This document shows, in pieces, positions 7,852-16,318 of a stretch of 61,872 nt of DNA (its first letter is position 1; each line of letters begins with the position of its first letter). The notes below the pieces were generated by a model. That model had not been told where the DNA came from. It was given only the letters and a program-made list of their open reading frames with translations, and ran no database searches. Origin of the DNA: Clostridiaceae bacterium (GTDB lineage: Bacteria; Bacillota; Clostridia; DUPQ01); NCBI GenBank assembly GCA_012838235.1, contig DUPQ01000088.1, positions 1-61,872 of the forward strand. Reading direction: 5' to 3'. The position numbers and the translations under genes are program-made.

Positions 7852-9120
7852 ATGATTTATGCGATTATTCTTTTTGTCATTACTTATATACTGATGCTGA
7901 CTTTAGGAAAGTATCGTACATATATAGCACTGATTTCGGCAGCCCTTTTTATTATCTCCGGAATGCTGCCGCTTAACAAAATTTTCGGTTCCATTGACTT
8001 CAATGTGCTCTTGATGATTGCCGGTACCATGGGTTTAGTCCAGCTGTTCATTGACAGTAAGATGCCTGCGCTTCTGGCCGATTTGGTTATGGAAAAGGTT
8101 CCCAATGTTCAGATGGCTGCCGTTGCACTGGCACTATTCGCAGGAATCATCTCCGCATTCGTGGATAATGTCGCAACCGTTTTAATGGTAGCCCCCATTG
8201 CACTGGAAATATGTAAAAAACTGAAGACCAATCCGGTTCCTTTCATCATTGCCATTGCCGTATCCTCCAATCTGCAGGGTGCAGCGACCTTGGTCGGTGA
8301 TACAACCGCTATAATGCTGGGCTCGTACGCAAACATGAATTTCATGGACTTCTTCTTTTACAAGGGTAAGCCTGGTATTTTCTTTGCGGTTGAGTTAGGC
8401 GCTCTTGCTTCGGCATTGATTCTGGCATGGCTGTTCCGCAAGGAAAAGCAACCGATACCCAAGAATACTACCCGTACCGTTGTTACCGACTATGTTCCCA
8501 CCGTGTTGCTGGCCGGTATGATTGTTCTTCTGATTGCGGCATCTTTCATTCCGAATAAGCCGGACATTACAAACGGTCTTATCTGTGTCGGATTGCTGAT
8601 TGCGGGCATTATTTATACCGCCATAAAAACTTCCGATAAGAAATTGATAGGAAGAATGCTGAAAGCGGTGGACTTGGAAACCATAGGCCTGTTATTCGGT
8701 CTCTTCCTTGTAATCGGCGGTATTTCCCATATGGGCGTAATTGATGCCGTCGCCGCACTCTTGGCAAAACTCGGCGGCGGAAACGTTTTCCTTCTTTATA
8801 CGGTCATTGTATGGGCTTCGGTTTTGTTTTCCGCATTTATCGATAACATTCCCTATGTCGCAACTATGCTGCCGGTTATCAGCGGTCTTGCCGCCAATCT
8901 GGGAATCGACCCGACTCTGCTCTATTTCGGACTGCTCTCCGGTGCCACGCTCGGCGGAAACTGCACACCTATAGGTGCCTCCGCAAATATTGCGGGTATC
9001 GGTATATTACGGAAAGCCGGATATGAGGTAAAAACAAAGGATTTCGTCCGTATCGGTATTCCCTTTACTTTGGCAGCGGTAATTCCCGCATACATATATT
9101 TCTGGTTGCTTTATTCTTAA
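7852..9120 (+). CDS. ArsB/NhaD-like ion transporter (SLC13-type permease)
   Basis: The 422-residue product is almost entirely hydrophobic, with about 11 membrane segments in two similar halves. Each half carries the inverted-repeat signature of the ion transporter superfamily: FVDNVATVLMVAP near residue 105 and FIDNIPYVATMLP near residue 330. The companion segments are GAATLVGDTTAI and LGGNCTPIGASANI. These are the anion or cation site regions of ArsB, NhaD and SLC13 proteins. The substrate cannot be told from sequence: arsenite, Na+/H+, or a dicarboxylate are all possible, and no arsR or arsC is adjacent. A 10-bp palindrome, CCGTTAACGG (7811-7820), lies in the leader and might be an operator. 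It appears to be monocistronic. Confidence 0.85.
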   Translation: MIYAIILFVITYILMLTLGKYRTYIALISAALFIISGMLPLNKIFGSIDFNVLLMIAGTMGLVQLFIDSKMPALLADLVMEKVPNVQMAAVALALFAGIISAFVDNVATVLMVAPIALEICKKLKTNPVPFIIAIAVSSNLQGAATLVGDTTAIMLGSYANMNFMDFFFYKGKPGIFFAVELGALASALILAWLFRKEKQPIPKNTTRTVVTDYVPTVLLAGMIVLLIAASFIPNKPDITNGLICVGLLIAGIIYTAIKTSDKKLIGRMLKAVDLETIGLLFGLFLVIGGISHMGVIDAVAALLAKLGGGNVFLLYTVIVWASVLFSAFIDNIPYVATMLPVISGLAANLGIDPTLLYFGLLSGATLGGNCTPIGASANIAGIGILRKAGYEVKTKDFVRIGIPFTLAAVIPAYIYFWLLYS

Positions 9121-9136
9121 ATTAACTGTTCATTCA

Positions 9137-9165
9137 TTGCACCGAACACGATAGAGCAATATAAT
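9137..9165 (+). promoter_or_regulatory. Sigma-A promoter for the FAD oxidoreductase gene
   Basis: TTGCAC (9137-9142) and TATAAT (9160-9165) have an ideal 17-bp spacer. The coding start at 9218 follows after AGGAGGA at 9204-9210. Confidence 0.65.
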
Positions 9166-9217
9166 ATAGGTAACATAAACTGAGAATAAATTTATTGATT
9201 ATCAGGAGGATAAACCC

Positions 9218-11008
9218 ATGAAATTAATAACCGAAACAACCAAGTGTGATTTCTGCGTGGTCGGAGGCGGTATAAGCGGCGTATGTGCCGCAATCGCAGC
9301 TGCAAGACGCGGATTAAAAGTGGTTTTAATGCAGGAGCGTCCGGTGCTCGGAGGTAATGCTTCTTCGGAGATAAGGATGTGGATATGCGGCTGCAAAGGC
9401 TTGAATAACCGTGAAACCGGTATACTTGAAGAACTGCAGCTGGAATCGCTGTATCGCAACCCGTATAAGCTCTACCCCGTATGGGACAGCTTAATTTACA
9501 ATATGGTTATTTCCGAACCGAATATTACACTCATGCTTAACTGTTCCTGCTGTAATGCGGATATGGACAAAGATAAAATCAAGGCCGTATACGGCTGGCA
9601 GATGACCTCACAGACATGGCAGAAAGTAGAAGCAGATTACTTCGCCGACTGTTCGGGTGACAGTATTTTAGCACCGCTTACGGGAGCCGAATATCGGATG
9701 GGACGAGAGTCTAAAGAGGAATTCGATGAAGATATATCTTTAACCGAACCGGATAGCAAAACCATGGGCAATTCCTGCCTGATTCAAGCCAGAAAGCTGG
9801 ATCATGAAGTAACCTTCAAAGCCCCTCCGTTTGCAACCAAACTGACACGGGAGGATGTGGAAAAACGGCACCCGAATATTGAAAGCAGTTATGAAAATTT
9901 CTGGTATCTGGAGTTGGGCGGAGACAGAGACACTATCAAAGATGCGGAGACCATCCGCGATGAGCTTGTAGCCCTTGCCTACGGAATGTGGGATTACATT
10001 AAAAACAGCGGAGATTATGATGCAGGTTGCTGGCAACTGGATTTCATAGGTTTTCTGCCGGGAAAGAGAGAATCCAGGAGGCTTATGGGTGATCACATAC
10101 TGACACAGAAAGAAATAACGGCAGATACCTTTTTCCCCGATACGATAGCTTACGGCGGCTGGCCGTTAGATGATCACGATCCCGGCGGTTTCTGGCATCC
10201 CGGGCGTGCAAGTTCAATAATCCCTACTCCCAAGCCGTATAAAATTCCTCTCTCGGTGGTTTATTCGAGGAACATAGAAAATCTCTGGTTTGCGGGAAGA
10301 AATGTAAGTATGACGCATGCCGCAATGTCATCTTCACGTATTATGGCAACCTGTGCTCTGTTGGGCCAGGCAGTCGGTGAAGGTTGTGCAGTAGCTAAAA
10401 AGTATAAAGTGACACCCAGACTCGCCCGCAAGTTTCATATTTCCGAGATTCAGCAAAACTTAATGGAAGGCGACTGCTTCCTGCCGGGATTTTTAAGGGA
10501 GATTTCTCCTTTATGCAAAAAAGCGGCATTAACATCCGACCCTCATGTTGACAACTTAGATAATCTGAGGAGCGGAATAGATCGCGACCACCACATTTAT
10601 GACGGTCCTCAAGGAGTATATATAGGAAAGGGCGGAACTATTGAATATACATTGGAAAAGCCGACGGAAATTTCAAAAGTCCGTATGGTATTCGACTCCG
10701 ATCTGGACAGAAATACATTACCCGGCGATCTCTGCGAACGGACACATACCATGAGGGCAAGTATAAACATAGATGCACCCGTTATGACGATGCCCAAGAC
10801 TCTGGTAAAATCATATAAACTGACCGCACAGCTTGAAGACGGCAGCAAAATAGTTTTAATTGAGGACACTGAAAACATCAAACGGTTAATCAGGATAAAT
10901 GTCGGAAAGAAAGTAAAACGGCTTACACTGACACTTTTATCCGACTGGTCGGATAACGGTGCCTATTTTGATGATAAGATACACATTTTCTCTTTCGATT
11001 TCAGTTAA
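9218..11008 (+). CDS. FAD-dependent oxidoreductase (FAD_oxidored family)
   Basis: The N-terminus has a textbook Rossmann FAD-binding motif, VVGGGISGVCAAIAAARRG (Gly16, Gly18, Gly21), followed by PVLGGNASSEIRMW, typical of the FAD_oxidored family (PF12831). A second conserved block, ENLWFAGRNVSMTHAAMSS near residue 355, is the family's second FAD-contact loop. The last ~130 residues form a beta-rich, possibly carbohydrate-binding C-terminal domain. There is no signal peptide, so the enzyme is cytoplasmic. In gut Firmicutes and Bacteroidetes these enzymes often accompany glycoside hydrolases and may oxidise sugars or cyclitols, which is inference here. It has its own promoter. Confidence 0.85.
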   Translation: MKLITETTKCDFCVVGGGISGVCAAIAAARRGLKVVLMQERPVLGGNASSEIRMWICGCKGLNNRETGILEELQLESLYRNPYKLYPVWDSLIYNMVISEPNITLMLNCSCCNADMDKDKIKAVYGWQMTSQTWQKVEADYFADCSGDSILAPLTGAEYRMGRESKEEFDEDISLTEPDSKTMGNSCLIQARKLDHEVTFKAPPFATKLTREDVEKRHPNIESSYENFWYLELGGDRDTIKDAETIRDELVALAYGMWDYIKNSGDYDAGCWQLDFIGFLPGKRESRRLMGDHILTQKEITADTFFPDTIAYGGWPLDDHDPGGFWHPGRASSIIPTPKPYKIPLSVVYSRNIENLWFAGRNVSMTHAAMSSSRIMATCALLGQAVGEGCAVAKKYKVTPRLARKFHISEIQQNLMEGDCFLPGFLREISPLCKKAALTSDPHVDNLDNLRSGIDRDHHIYDGPQGVYIGKGGTIEYTLEKPTEISKVRMVFDSDLDRNTLPGDLCERTHTMRASINIDAPVMTMPKTLVKSYKLTAQLEDGSKIVLIEDTENIKRLIRINVGKKVKRLTLTLLSDWSDNGAYFDDKIHIFSFDFS

Positions 11009-11195
11009 TTTTAATTTGACTGAACGGGATACTGTTTGTAGTTTTTGACATAATTACATGAAAACAAATAAAGCTGATAATGCTAATCATTTATCTCAAA
11101 AAAACTAAGCGGTAAGCCTTGTTTGACAAACCCTACCATCATAGTCATAATATAACTGTCATTATATGACAGCGACGAGAGGGAGTGAACAGTAC

Positions 11196-12896
11196 TTGAA
11201 AAAGGTTAATGAGATAACTTTTTTTATACTAATAGCCGCTATATTTATTTCCACATTTGTTCTTACCGATGTTTTGGATATGCCGAATCTTTATCTCATT
11301 GACATAGAGGGAGTTTCTTTTATAGACGGTTGGACATGGAAAGGAGACGGTTACAAAGAAAGATACTATTTACCTCATCGTTTTGATGTAGAAAAATCCG
11401 AGCCTTTAGTGATAAAGAACACTGTTCCCGACCACTTCCCCGCCGGATCGGTTATTGCTTTGAAAGCCAATGTTCAGTCGGTTGTTATAAAAATTGACGG
11501 AGAAACCGTCTATGATATCGGCAACGACAGAAGTAAGTTTATGGGAAGAGATTTAGGTAACTACTGGGCAGTTGTAAAGACTCAATCGGAACATAAAGGA
11601 AAGGAAATTGAAATTTCTCTCTTCTCCCACAGAGCCGCCTCACACGGTTTCGCTTCGGAGGTTTTTATAGGTTCAGAGAGTGCCTTTTACGGTTACCTTT
11701 TTGCTCAACATGGTCTTTGGAATATTTTCCCTCCTATTATTTTCATTTTAGGAGTAATGATTATTTTAACTTTCTTTTTCCTGGGTATGTATAAGGAGAA
11801 AAATCTAAGTCTCCTTTATTTGGGAATTTATGCTTTACTAATGAGTAATTGGTTTTTAGGTGATTCGGAAATGTTGCAGTTATTTACCGCAAATACGTAT
11901 TATGCCACCAGAATTGCGTATCTCATGACATTGGTTTCTCCTATACCCGTCAGTTTGTATATAAGGGAAGCCGTTCCTATGAAAAAGAGGTTTTTTGATG
12001 ACTTTTTAATAGGCTTAATAATTATAAATACAATCGTCAGCCTGGGGCTGGAGCATTCAGGCATATTAGGTCTTTCGGATACGGTTTTAGTTGCGGTGGG
12101 ACTTATATCGGTAATGTGTGTATACTATATGGCGATTTTTATCATAGAATCAGTTGCTTACAAAAACGAGAAAGCTTTGCGGGAACTGAAATCGCTTTCC
12201 GTTATTTTCATATTTGCAGTTGCGGAGATTATATCATATTTTGTAAACGGACAAATTGTTTCCTCTCTCTATCTGCGTATCGGCGTATTAATATATATAG
12301 TCTTAGTGTTGATTTATCAGGTTAAGGATTACAGAGAAAGAAGAAGGATACGGGTAGAAAAAGAATACTATGAAAAAATGGCATATACCGATGCCATGAC
12401 CGGAGCGGGTAATCGTGCAAGATTTATGGAAGATATGGATATGATTACTAAACCGGAAAAAGTCATTATTGTGCTGGCCGATATTGACAGAATGAAATAT
12501 ATAAACGATTACTTCGGTCATTTCAGCGGTGACAAAGCTATTATCGATACTTACAATACTTTGAACACAAACTTCGGTCACATCGGCAGGATTTATCGCA
12601 TAGGCGGAGATGAATTTGTTGTAATAGTTGAAAAGATTAACATAAATGAAATATATGCGATAATTAAAAACTTAGAAAAGGAAGTGGATTTAATAGATAA
12701 GGAAAGCGAATATGACTTTTCAATATCTTTAGGTGTTGCTGAGTATGATGTCTCTTTGGATGAAGATATTCATGCTACCTTTTTAAGGGTTGATCACAGT
12801 ATGTATGAAAATAAGAAAAAGCATAGGACTGCCATACCCGCGAAAATGCCGGATAATCAAAGGATGTACCAAGACAAAACGCATAATGACCATTAG
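11196..12896 (+). CDS. Membrane GGDEF protein with N-terminal sensor domain (7TMR-DISM-like)
   Basis: The layout is a signal-anchor helix at residues 5-25, a ~140-residue extracytoplasmic beta-rich region, about seven membrane helices (residues ~170-380), and a GGDEF domain with intact GGDEF at 470-474. ADIDRMKYINDYFGH supplies the metal site. This order matches diverse intracellular signalling (7TMR-DISM) receptors fused to diguanylate cyclase. I place the start at TTG 11196: GAGAGGGAG at 11177-11185 is 10 bases upstream. The more distal ATG at 11166 has no ribosome binding site and would add 10 charged residues before the anchor. It is the second c-di-GMP synthase of the window. No phosphodiesterase domain is present. 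Confidence 0.85.
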   Translation: MKKVNEITFFILIAAIFISTFVLTDVLDMPNLYLIDIEGVSFIDGWTWKGDGYKERYYLPHRFDVEKSEPLVIKNTVPDHFPAGSVIALKANVQSVVIKIDGETVYDIGNDRSKFMGRDLGNYWAVVKTQSEHKGKEIEISLFSHRAASHGFASEVFIGSESAFYGYLFAQHGLWNIFPPIIFILGVMIILTFFFLGMYKEKNLSLLYLGIYALLMSNWFLGDSEMLQLFTANTYYATRIAYLMTLVSPIPVSLYIREAVPMKKRFFDDFLIGLIIINTIVSLGLEHSGILGLSDTVLVAVGLISVMCVYYMAIFIIESVAYKNEKALRELKSLSVIFIFAVAEIISYFVNGQIVSSLYLRIGVLIYIVLVLIYQVKDYRERRRIRVEKEYYEKMAYTDAMTGAGNRARFMEDMDMITKPEKVIIVLADIDRMKYINDYFGHFSGDKAIIDTYNTLNTNFGHIGRIYRIGGDEFVVIVEKININEIYAIIKNLEKEVDLIDKESEYDFSISLGVAEYDVSLDEDIHATFLRVDHSMYENKKKHRTAIPAKMPDNQRMYQDKTHNDH

Positions 12897-13010
12897 CGGT
12901 AATACTTATGAAACTGCTAACAAATTCAAGCGACAGAAAAATAACTTATATACTATTTTGACAAAACCCGGAGCGAAACTGATTTTATATCTTGTTTCTC
13001 GGACTTGTCT

Positions 13011-13292
13011 TTAAGGTCTAAACAGGTCTGAATGGCTTCCCGTATCTACCAAGGTGAGTGTAAGAATATCGTCTTCAATTAAATAAATCAGGAGCCAGTC
13101 CGGTTTAATATGACACTCACGGAAGCCTGCATACTCACCTTTTAACATATGGTCTTTGTGTTTTGAATCCAACTGATTACCTTGACGTAATTCATCAATA
13201 ACTTTATCCAAAACAGAAACATCAAGACCTCGCTTGATAATACGTTTATAACTTTTTTTATAGGCTGTTGTAAATTTAACCTTATACATCAT
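13011..13292 (-). CDS. yafQ: YafQ-family mRNA interferase toxin (RelE superfamily)
   Basis: This is a 93-residue basic protein of RelE/YafQ type: FTTAYKKSYKRIIKRG at the start, then LKGEYAGFRECHIKPDWLLIYLIEDD and LTLVDTGSHSDLF. The C-terminal TGSHSDLF is characteristic of YafQ and includes the catalytic His, and HIKPDWLLIY is the core strand pair with an active-site His/Asp. YafQ cleaves mRNA on the ribosome. The ATG overlaps the end of the dinJ-like antitoxin gene by four bases. All expected active-site residues are visible, so the toxin looks intact, unlike two other toxins in this window. Confidence 0.88.
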   Translation of the reverse strand: MMYKVKFTTAYKKSYKRIIKRGLDVSVLDKVIDELRQGNQLDSKHKDHMLKGEYAGFRECHIKPDWLLIYLIEDDILTLTLVDTGSHSDLFRP

Positions 13293-13564
13293 TCAGACAA
13301 AAGAGCAGCCTTTAATTCTTCCATAGTGTCATATCCCTTTATGTCAGGATTACGGGATATTTTTATTGCTTCCGCAATTGCTTCCAGAGTTGCTTCATTG
13401 TATTTGGGAAGCTCTACATTAAAAGGTAATCCTCCACGCAAAATACACTGATGAAGAAACATGTTGACGGCACCGGACATATCCAGTCCGAGTTCATTAA
13501 AAAGGCTGTTTGCTTGTTTTTTCACATCCGCATCAATGCGAATTTGAGTAGGAACAGTTGCCAT
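13289..13564 (-). CDS. dinJ: DinJ/RelB-family antitoxin
   Basis: The 91-residue antitoxin starts MATVPTQIRIDADVKKQANSLF, a ribbon-helix-helix DNA-binding domain typical of RelB/DinJ, then LGLDMSGAVNMFLHQCILRGGLPF. The C-terminal tail would wrap the toxin. The start is ATG at 13564 because AAAGGAG (13574-13580) is correctly spaced; the upstream ATG at 13582 is not. It is the first gene of a two-gene minus-strand operon and should repress its own promoter. Confidence 0.88.
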   Translation of the reverse strand: MATVPTQIRIDADVKKQANSLFNELGLDMSGAVNMFLHQCILRGGLPFNVELPKYNEATLEAIAEAIKISRNPDIKGYDTMEELKAALLSE

Positions 13565-13586
13565 AAATATCACTCCTTTCATGCTA

Positions 13587-13615
13587 ATAATAATACATAT
13601 AGTTTACATTGTCAA
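13587..13615 (-). promoter_or_regulatory. dinJ-yafQ promoter
   Basis: On the minus strand TTGACA (13615-13610) and TATTAT (13592-13587) have a 17-bp spacer just upstream of the dinJ ribosome binding site. This is a consensus -35 with a good -10. Confidence 0.7.
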
Positions 13616-13779
13616 CTAATACATCAATAAAAGAGCGTTTTATCTAAATTCACCACTATCATCCGAATTGTCACATTATGCCATATTCCATTGAAATGAA
13701 TATGACATTTCTCGTAATAGAGGCGAACCTGTTGTTGTTTTTACCCGTCTATAGAGTAAGGAGAAAGGATAAAAACACT

Positions 13780-14691
13780 ATGAGTTATAGAAAACCGCTG
13801 TTTTGGAGTGTAATCGTTACAATTATTACCTGCACTATCCTTACCGCTTGTTCCCTGACCGAACAAGCCATAAAACCCGACTATAAGCTTGCACTGGAAG
13901 ATCTTAAGGAAAACTATTCCGCAGAACAGGCAACCGCCGACGGTTATGTCGTTATAGATAACAGCACCTTGCTTGCAGGAGAAAAAATATGGGTGGATTT
14001 TGTCAATAATACCGCACAGGGACGACAGGCTCATGTTCGTATTTATCAATCTTATTCCATGCAGGACAATAGTTACCGGGTTAAAGATTTGAGATATGAC
14101 GGAGAAAAATATCTGCTTAGCTATTACGACAGGACCGGTGACACAAAAGAGGAATTTTTGTTTCAAGGAGAATATAAATATCTGAATCGCAGCATTTATT
14201 CATGGAGCAAAGTTAATCCGATACCTGCCGAATACTATCTCCTCTCCGACAGTGAAGATGCGACTGCGGAAGGATATTTAAACTCCTTAATTTCTTCTAT
14301 ATATAAACCGTATAATAATTGTAATATGATTTACAGCCGAACGGTTGATAGCGAATATGCAAAAAGAGCATCATACGGTGTTGCCTTTTGTGATATTGAC
14401 AAAGACGGAAAAGAAGAAAAGTGTTACCTCGGTTGGGGACAGACATCAGGTGTTTTTACATTTACTTTAACTGCCTACGAAAACCGGGAACTTGAATACT
14501 ACAATATGTATAGAACACAATGGTATCACCCTCTGAGATTTGTACAAGCCGAAAACGGTAAATTACAAATAGAAGGTGTAAATCAGAATAGCCCTCCTGA
14601 AACACACATATTTGACATAACGGTTCGTAAAGGTGTCATCATCCTTAAACTCGGAAATACCGAGATTGAGCCTATTAAACCGGAACAATAG
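13780..14691 (+). CDS. Predicted lipoprotein, function unknown
   Basis: The 303-residue product begins with a lysine/arginine-containing start and a hydrophobic run ending LTAC at Cys24, a lipoprotein signal. The mature part is hydrophilic and beta-rich. Near residue 205, AFCDIDKDGKEEKCYLG resembles an FG-GAP/VCBS-like or EF-hand-like D-x-D-x-D-G loop that could bind calcium. I do not recognise the family. The start is ATG at 13780, preceded by AAGGAGAAAGG; the upstream in-frame ATG at 13678 would put 34 extra residues before the signal. It may be co-transcribed with the nicotinamidase gene 41 bp downstream. Confidence 0.7.
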   Translation: MSYRKPLFWSVIVTIITCTILTACSLTEQAIKPDYKLALEDLKENYSAEQATADGYVVIDNSTLLAGEKIWVDFVNNTAQGRQAHVRIYQSYSMQDNSYRVKDLRYDGEKYLLSYYDRTGDTKEEFLFQGEYKYLNRSIYSWSKVNPIPAEYYLLSDSEDATAEGYLNSLISSIYKPYNNCNMIYSRTVDSEYAKRASYGVAFCDIDKDGKEEKCYLGWGQTSGVFTFTLTAYENRELEYYNMYRTQWYHPLRFVQAENGKLQIEGVNQNSPPETHIFDITVRKGVIILKLGNTEIEPIKPEQ

Positions 14692-14732
14692 ACAGTTCGG
14701 GATGATATAATTAACGGTGTTTGGAGGTTAAT

Positions 14733-15287
14733 ATGAACAAATCATTAATAGTTGTAGATTGCCAATATGACTTTATTGACGGCTCTTTAGCCTGTATCAA
14801 TGCCGAAAATGCCGTGAAAAATATTATAGACTTTATAAATGAAAATCCGAAGTTAAATGTATACTACAGTTGTGATTGGCACTCGGAGAATAATAAAAGT
14901 TTTAAAAGGCACGGAGGAATATGGCCCGACCATTGTGTTCAAGATAAAAGAGGATCGGAAATCCATAAAGATTTTTACAGTAAGATAAAGAAGAGAAAAA
15001 ACAGACCCAATCCGAACAATATCTTCTACAAAGGTCAGGATGATGAAGTTGAAGAATATTCCGCTTTTGAGGCTAATAATGCAAAAGGACAGGTCCTTAA
15101 AGATGTTGTGAATCAGAAAATCTTAGTGTGCGGCATAGCTTCGGAATACTGTTGCAGAGAAACCGCTCTGGAATTTCATAAAGCCGGTAAGGATGTGGAA
15201 TTCTTAAGCGATAAAGTGGCATATGTAAATAAGGATGACCATGAGAAGAATCTGGCAGACTTAAAGAATAGTATAACCGTTCTCTAG
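14733..15287 (+). CDS. pncA: Nicotinamidase (isochorismatase-like hydrolase)
   Basis: Nicotinamidase converts nicotinamide to nicotinate for NAD salvage. The catalytic triad is visible as Asp9 (VVDCQYDF), Lys100 (FYKGQ) and Cys140 (GIASEYC). The metal-binding residues Asp48, His50 and His60 occur in CDWHSENNKSFKRHGG, and WPDHCVQ is also characteristic of PncA. The length of 184 residues is normal. The start is ATG at 14733, set by TGGAGG at 14722-14727. A hairpin terminator follows. Confidence 0.88.
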   Translation: MNKSLIVVDCQYDFIDGSLACINAENAVKNIIDFINENPKLNVYYSCDWHSENNKSFKRHGGIWPDHCVQDKRGSEIHKDFYSKIKKRKNRPNPNNIFYKGQDDEVEEYSAFEANNAKGQVLKDVVNQKILVCGIASEYCCRETALEFHKAGKDVEFLSDKVAYVNKDDHEKNLADLKNSITVL

Positions 15288-15297
15288 TAACAGCATA

Positions 15298-15330
15298 TCA
15301 CACGGTAGTTACCGTGTGAGTCTGCTTTTG
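15298..15330 (+). terminator. Hairpin terminator after pncA
   Basis: TCACACGGT (15298-15306) and ACCGTGTGA (15311-15319) form a perfect 9-bp stem with a 4-base loop. It is followed by GTCTGCTTTT, a weak T-run. Confidence 0.65.
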
Positions 15331-15412
15331 CATCATGCCTGTATATTTTTCATAAGTGTTGAGGATTAATTATCTGTTCTAATTCCTTAAAGAGTTATAA
15401 AGGCTTTGTCTT

Positions 15413-16144
15413 TTAATCGTCAGTGTCGTCGTCATCATCGATGTCATCATCCGTATCATCTTCGTCGTCATCATCGATGTCATCATCCGTATCATCTTCG
15501 TCGTCATCATCGTCAATATCGTCTTCATCCGTATCATCGTCATCATCGTCAATATCGTCTTCATCCGTATCATCGTCATCATCATCGTCAATGTCGTCTT
15601 CATCCGTGTCGTCATCATCATCGTCTGAACTATGATAATCCTTGTCATTGTAATCCGCTAATCCGAAGTCGCTGTCGTTTTTGACACCTAAAGGAGCTTT
15701 CCAATTGTTGTCTTCCACACTTTTGCGGACTTCGGCAACCACTTCTTCAATAAATTGGTCATATGGCAATTTAGAACCCTTTGTGATTTCAATGGTAATC
15801 TGACGTGCTTCCCCTTCTATTTCTTCTACAAAATAACCGGCTTCTCCTATAGCATCAACAAGCTTTGATATCACTTCCCGGGTTTCTTTACCTACTAAAC
15901 CTTCTTTACCTTTCAAGATGGCTTTTGCATCTTCATTTTTTGCCTGTAACGCTACAACTATACCGTTGTTATCGTATTCTATAGCTATCTCGGGGTTAAC
16001 TCTGAGTAATAAAGTTCCGACAGAAACAACTTTCTCTTCGTCACTGTCAGGCCTTCTCAAATTGCATCCTACAAGTGCTACGGCGCTTATAAGCACCAGG
16101 CTCAAAATAATTGATAATGTTTTTAATACTGAATATTTTTTCAT
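15413..16144 (-). CDS. Lipoprotein with RsgI-like ectodomain and poly-Asp tail
   Basis: This 243-residue protein has a lipoprotein signal ending LVGC at Cys27. Residues ~40-120 (LLLRVNPEIAIEYDNNGIVV, then LVDAIGEAGYFVEE and QITIEI) resemble the juxtamembrane extracellular domain of RsgI anti-sigma factors, including an Asn50-Pro51 pair equal to Asn97-Pro98 of the neighbouring RsgI. In RsgI this Asn-Pro bond is reported to be the autoproteolysis site. There is no cytoplasmic anti-sigma domain. Residues ~173-243 are almost wholly Asp with periodic Thr, Glu and Ile in 12-residue units. A sigma-I-like promoter motif lies about 60 bp upstream, and AAAGGAGA precedes the ATG. It could be a decoy or co-sensor for RsgI signalling; that role is inferred. 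Confidence 0.75.
   Translation of the reverse strand: MKKYSVLKTLSIILSLVLISAVALVGCNLRRPDSDEEKVVSVGTLLLRVNPEIAIEYDNNGIVVALQAKNEDAKAILKGKEGLVGKETREVISKLVDAIGEAGYFVEEIEGEARQITIEITKGSKLPYDQFIEEVVAEVRKSVEDNNWKAPLGVKNDSDFGLADYNDKDYHSSDDDDDDTDEDDIDDDDDDDTDEDDIDDDDDDTDEDDIDDDDDEDDTDDDIDDDDEDDTDDDIDDDDDTDD
15425..15625 (-). repeat. 36-bp tandem repeats encoding a poly-Asp tail
   Basis: The DNA coding for the acidic tail consists of imperfect 36-bp units (12 codons) in two sub-types, about two copies of one and three of the other, built from GTC/ATC/TTC triplets on the plus strand. Such in-frame triplet arrays are prone to slippage, so tail length may vary between strains. Serine-rich frames on the plus strand are only the reverse of this repeat. 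Confidence 0.8.
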
Positions 16145-16202
16145 TAAATCATTCTCCTTTCATTTTTTGATTCAACGGGCAATGTGCCTTTTCACTTGTA
16201 GA

Positions 16203-16232
16203 TTACGCAACAGTTTTCCCGATATCGGGGTC
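16203..16232 (-). promoter_or_regulatory. Putative sigma-I-type promoter (lipoprotein gene)
   Basis: On the minus strand ACCCC (16231-16227) is followed after 18 bases by GCGTA (16208-16204). The same arrangement, CGACCCCGAT then GCGTA after 17 bases, occurs upstream of sigI. Sigma-I promoters described in Bacillus and Clostridium thermocellum have a C-rich -35 and a CGWA -10 core, which this fits. Confidence 0.55.
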
Positions 16233-16318
16233 GCAATATATATTTTCAAAGTTCGGTGTCTTTTTTGCCCATGAAACACATAAAATGCATCATTAAAAAA
16301 ACGACTATATAATATCAT

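Noticed and set aside
15423-15635. Poly-Ser open frame on the plus strand
   Set aside because: It is the reverse strand of the Asp-codon repeat (GAT/GAC read backwards gives serine codons). The Asp frame has a lipoprotein signal, a ribosome binding site and a recognisable domain.
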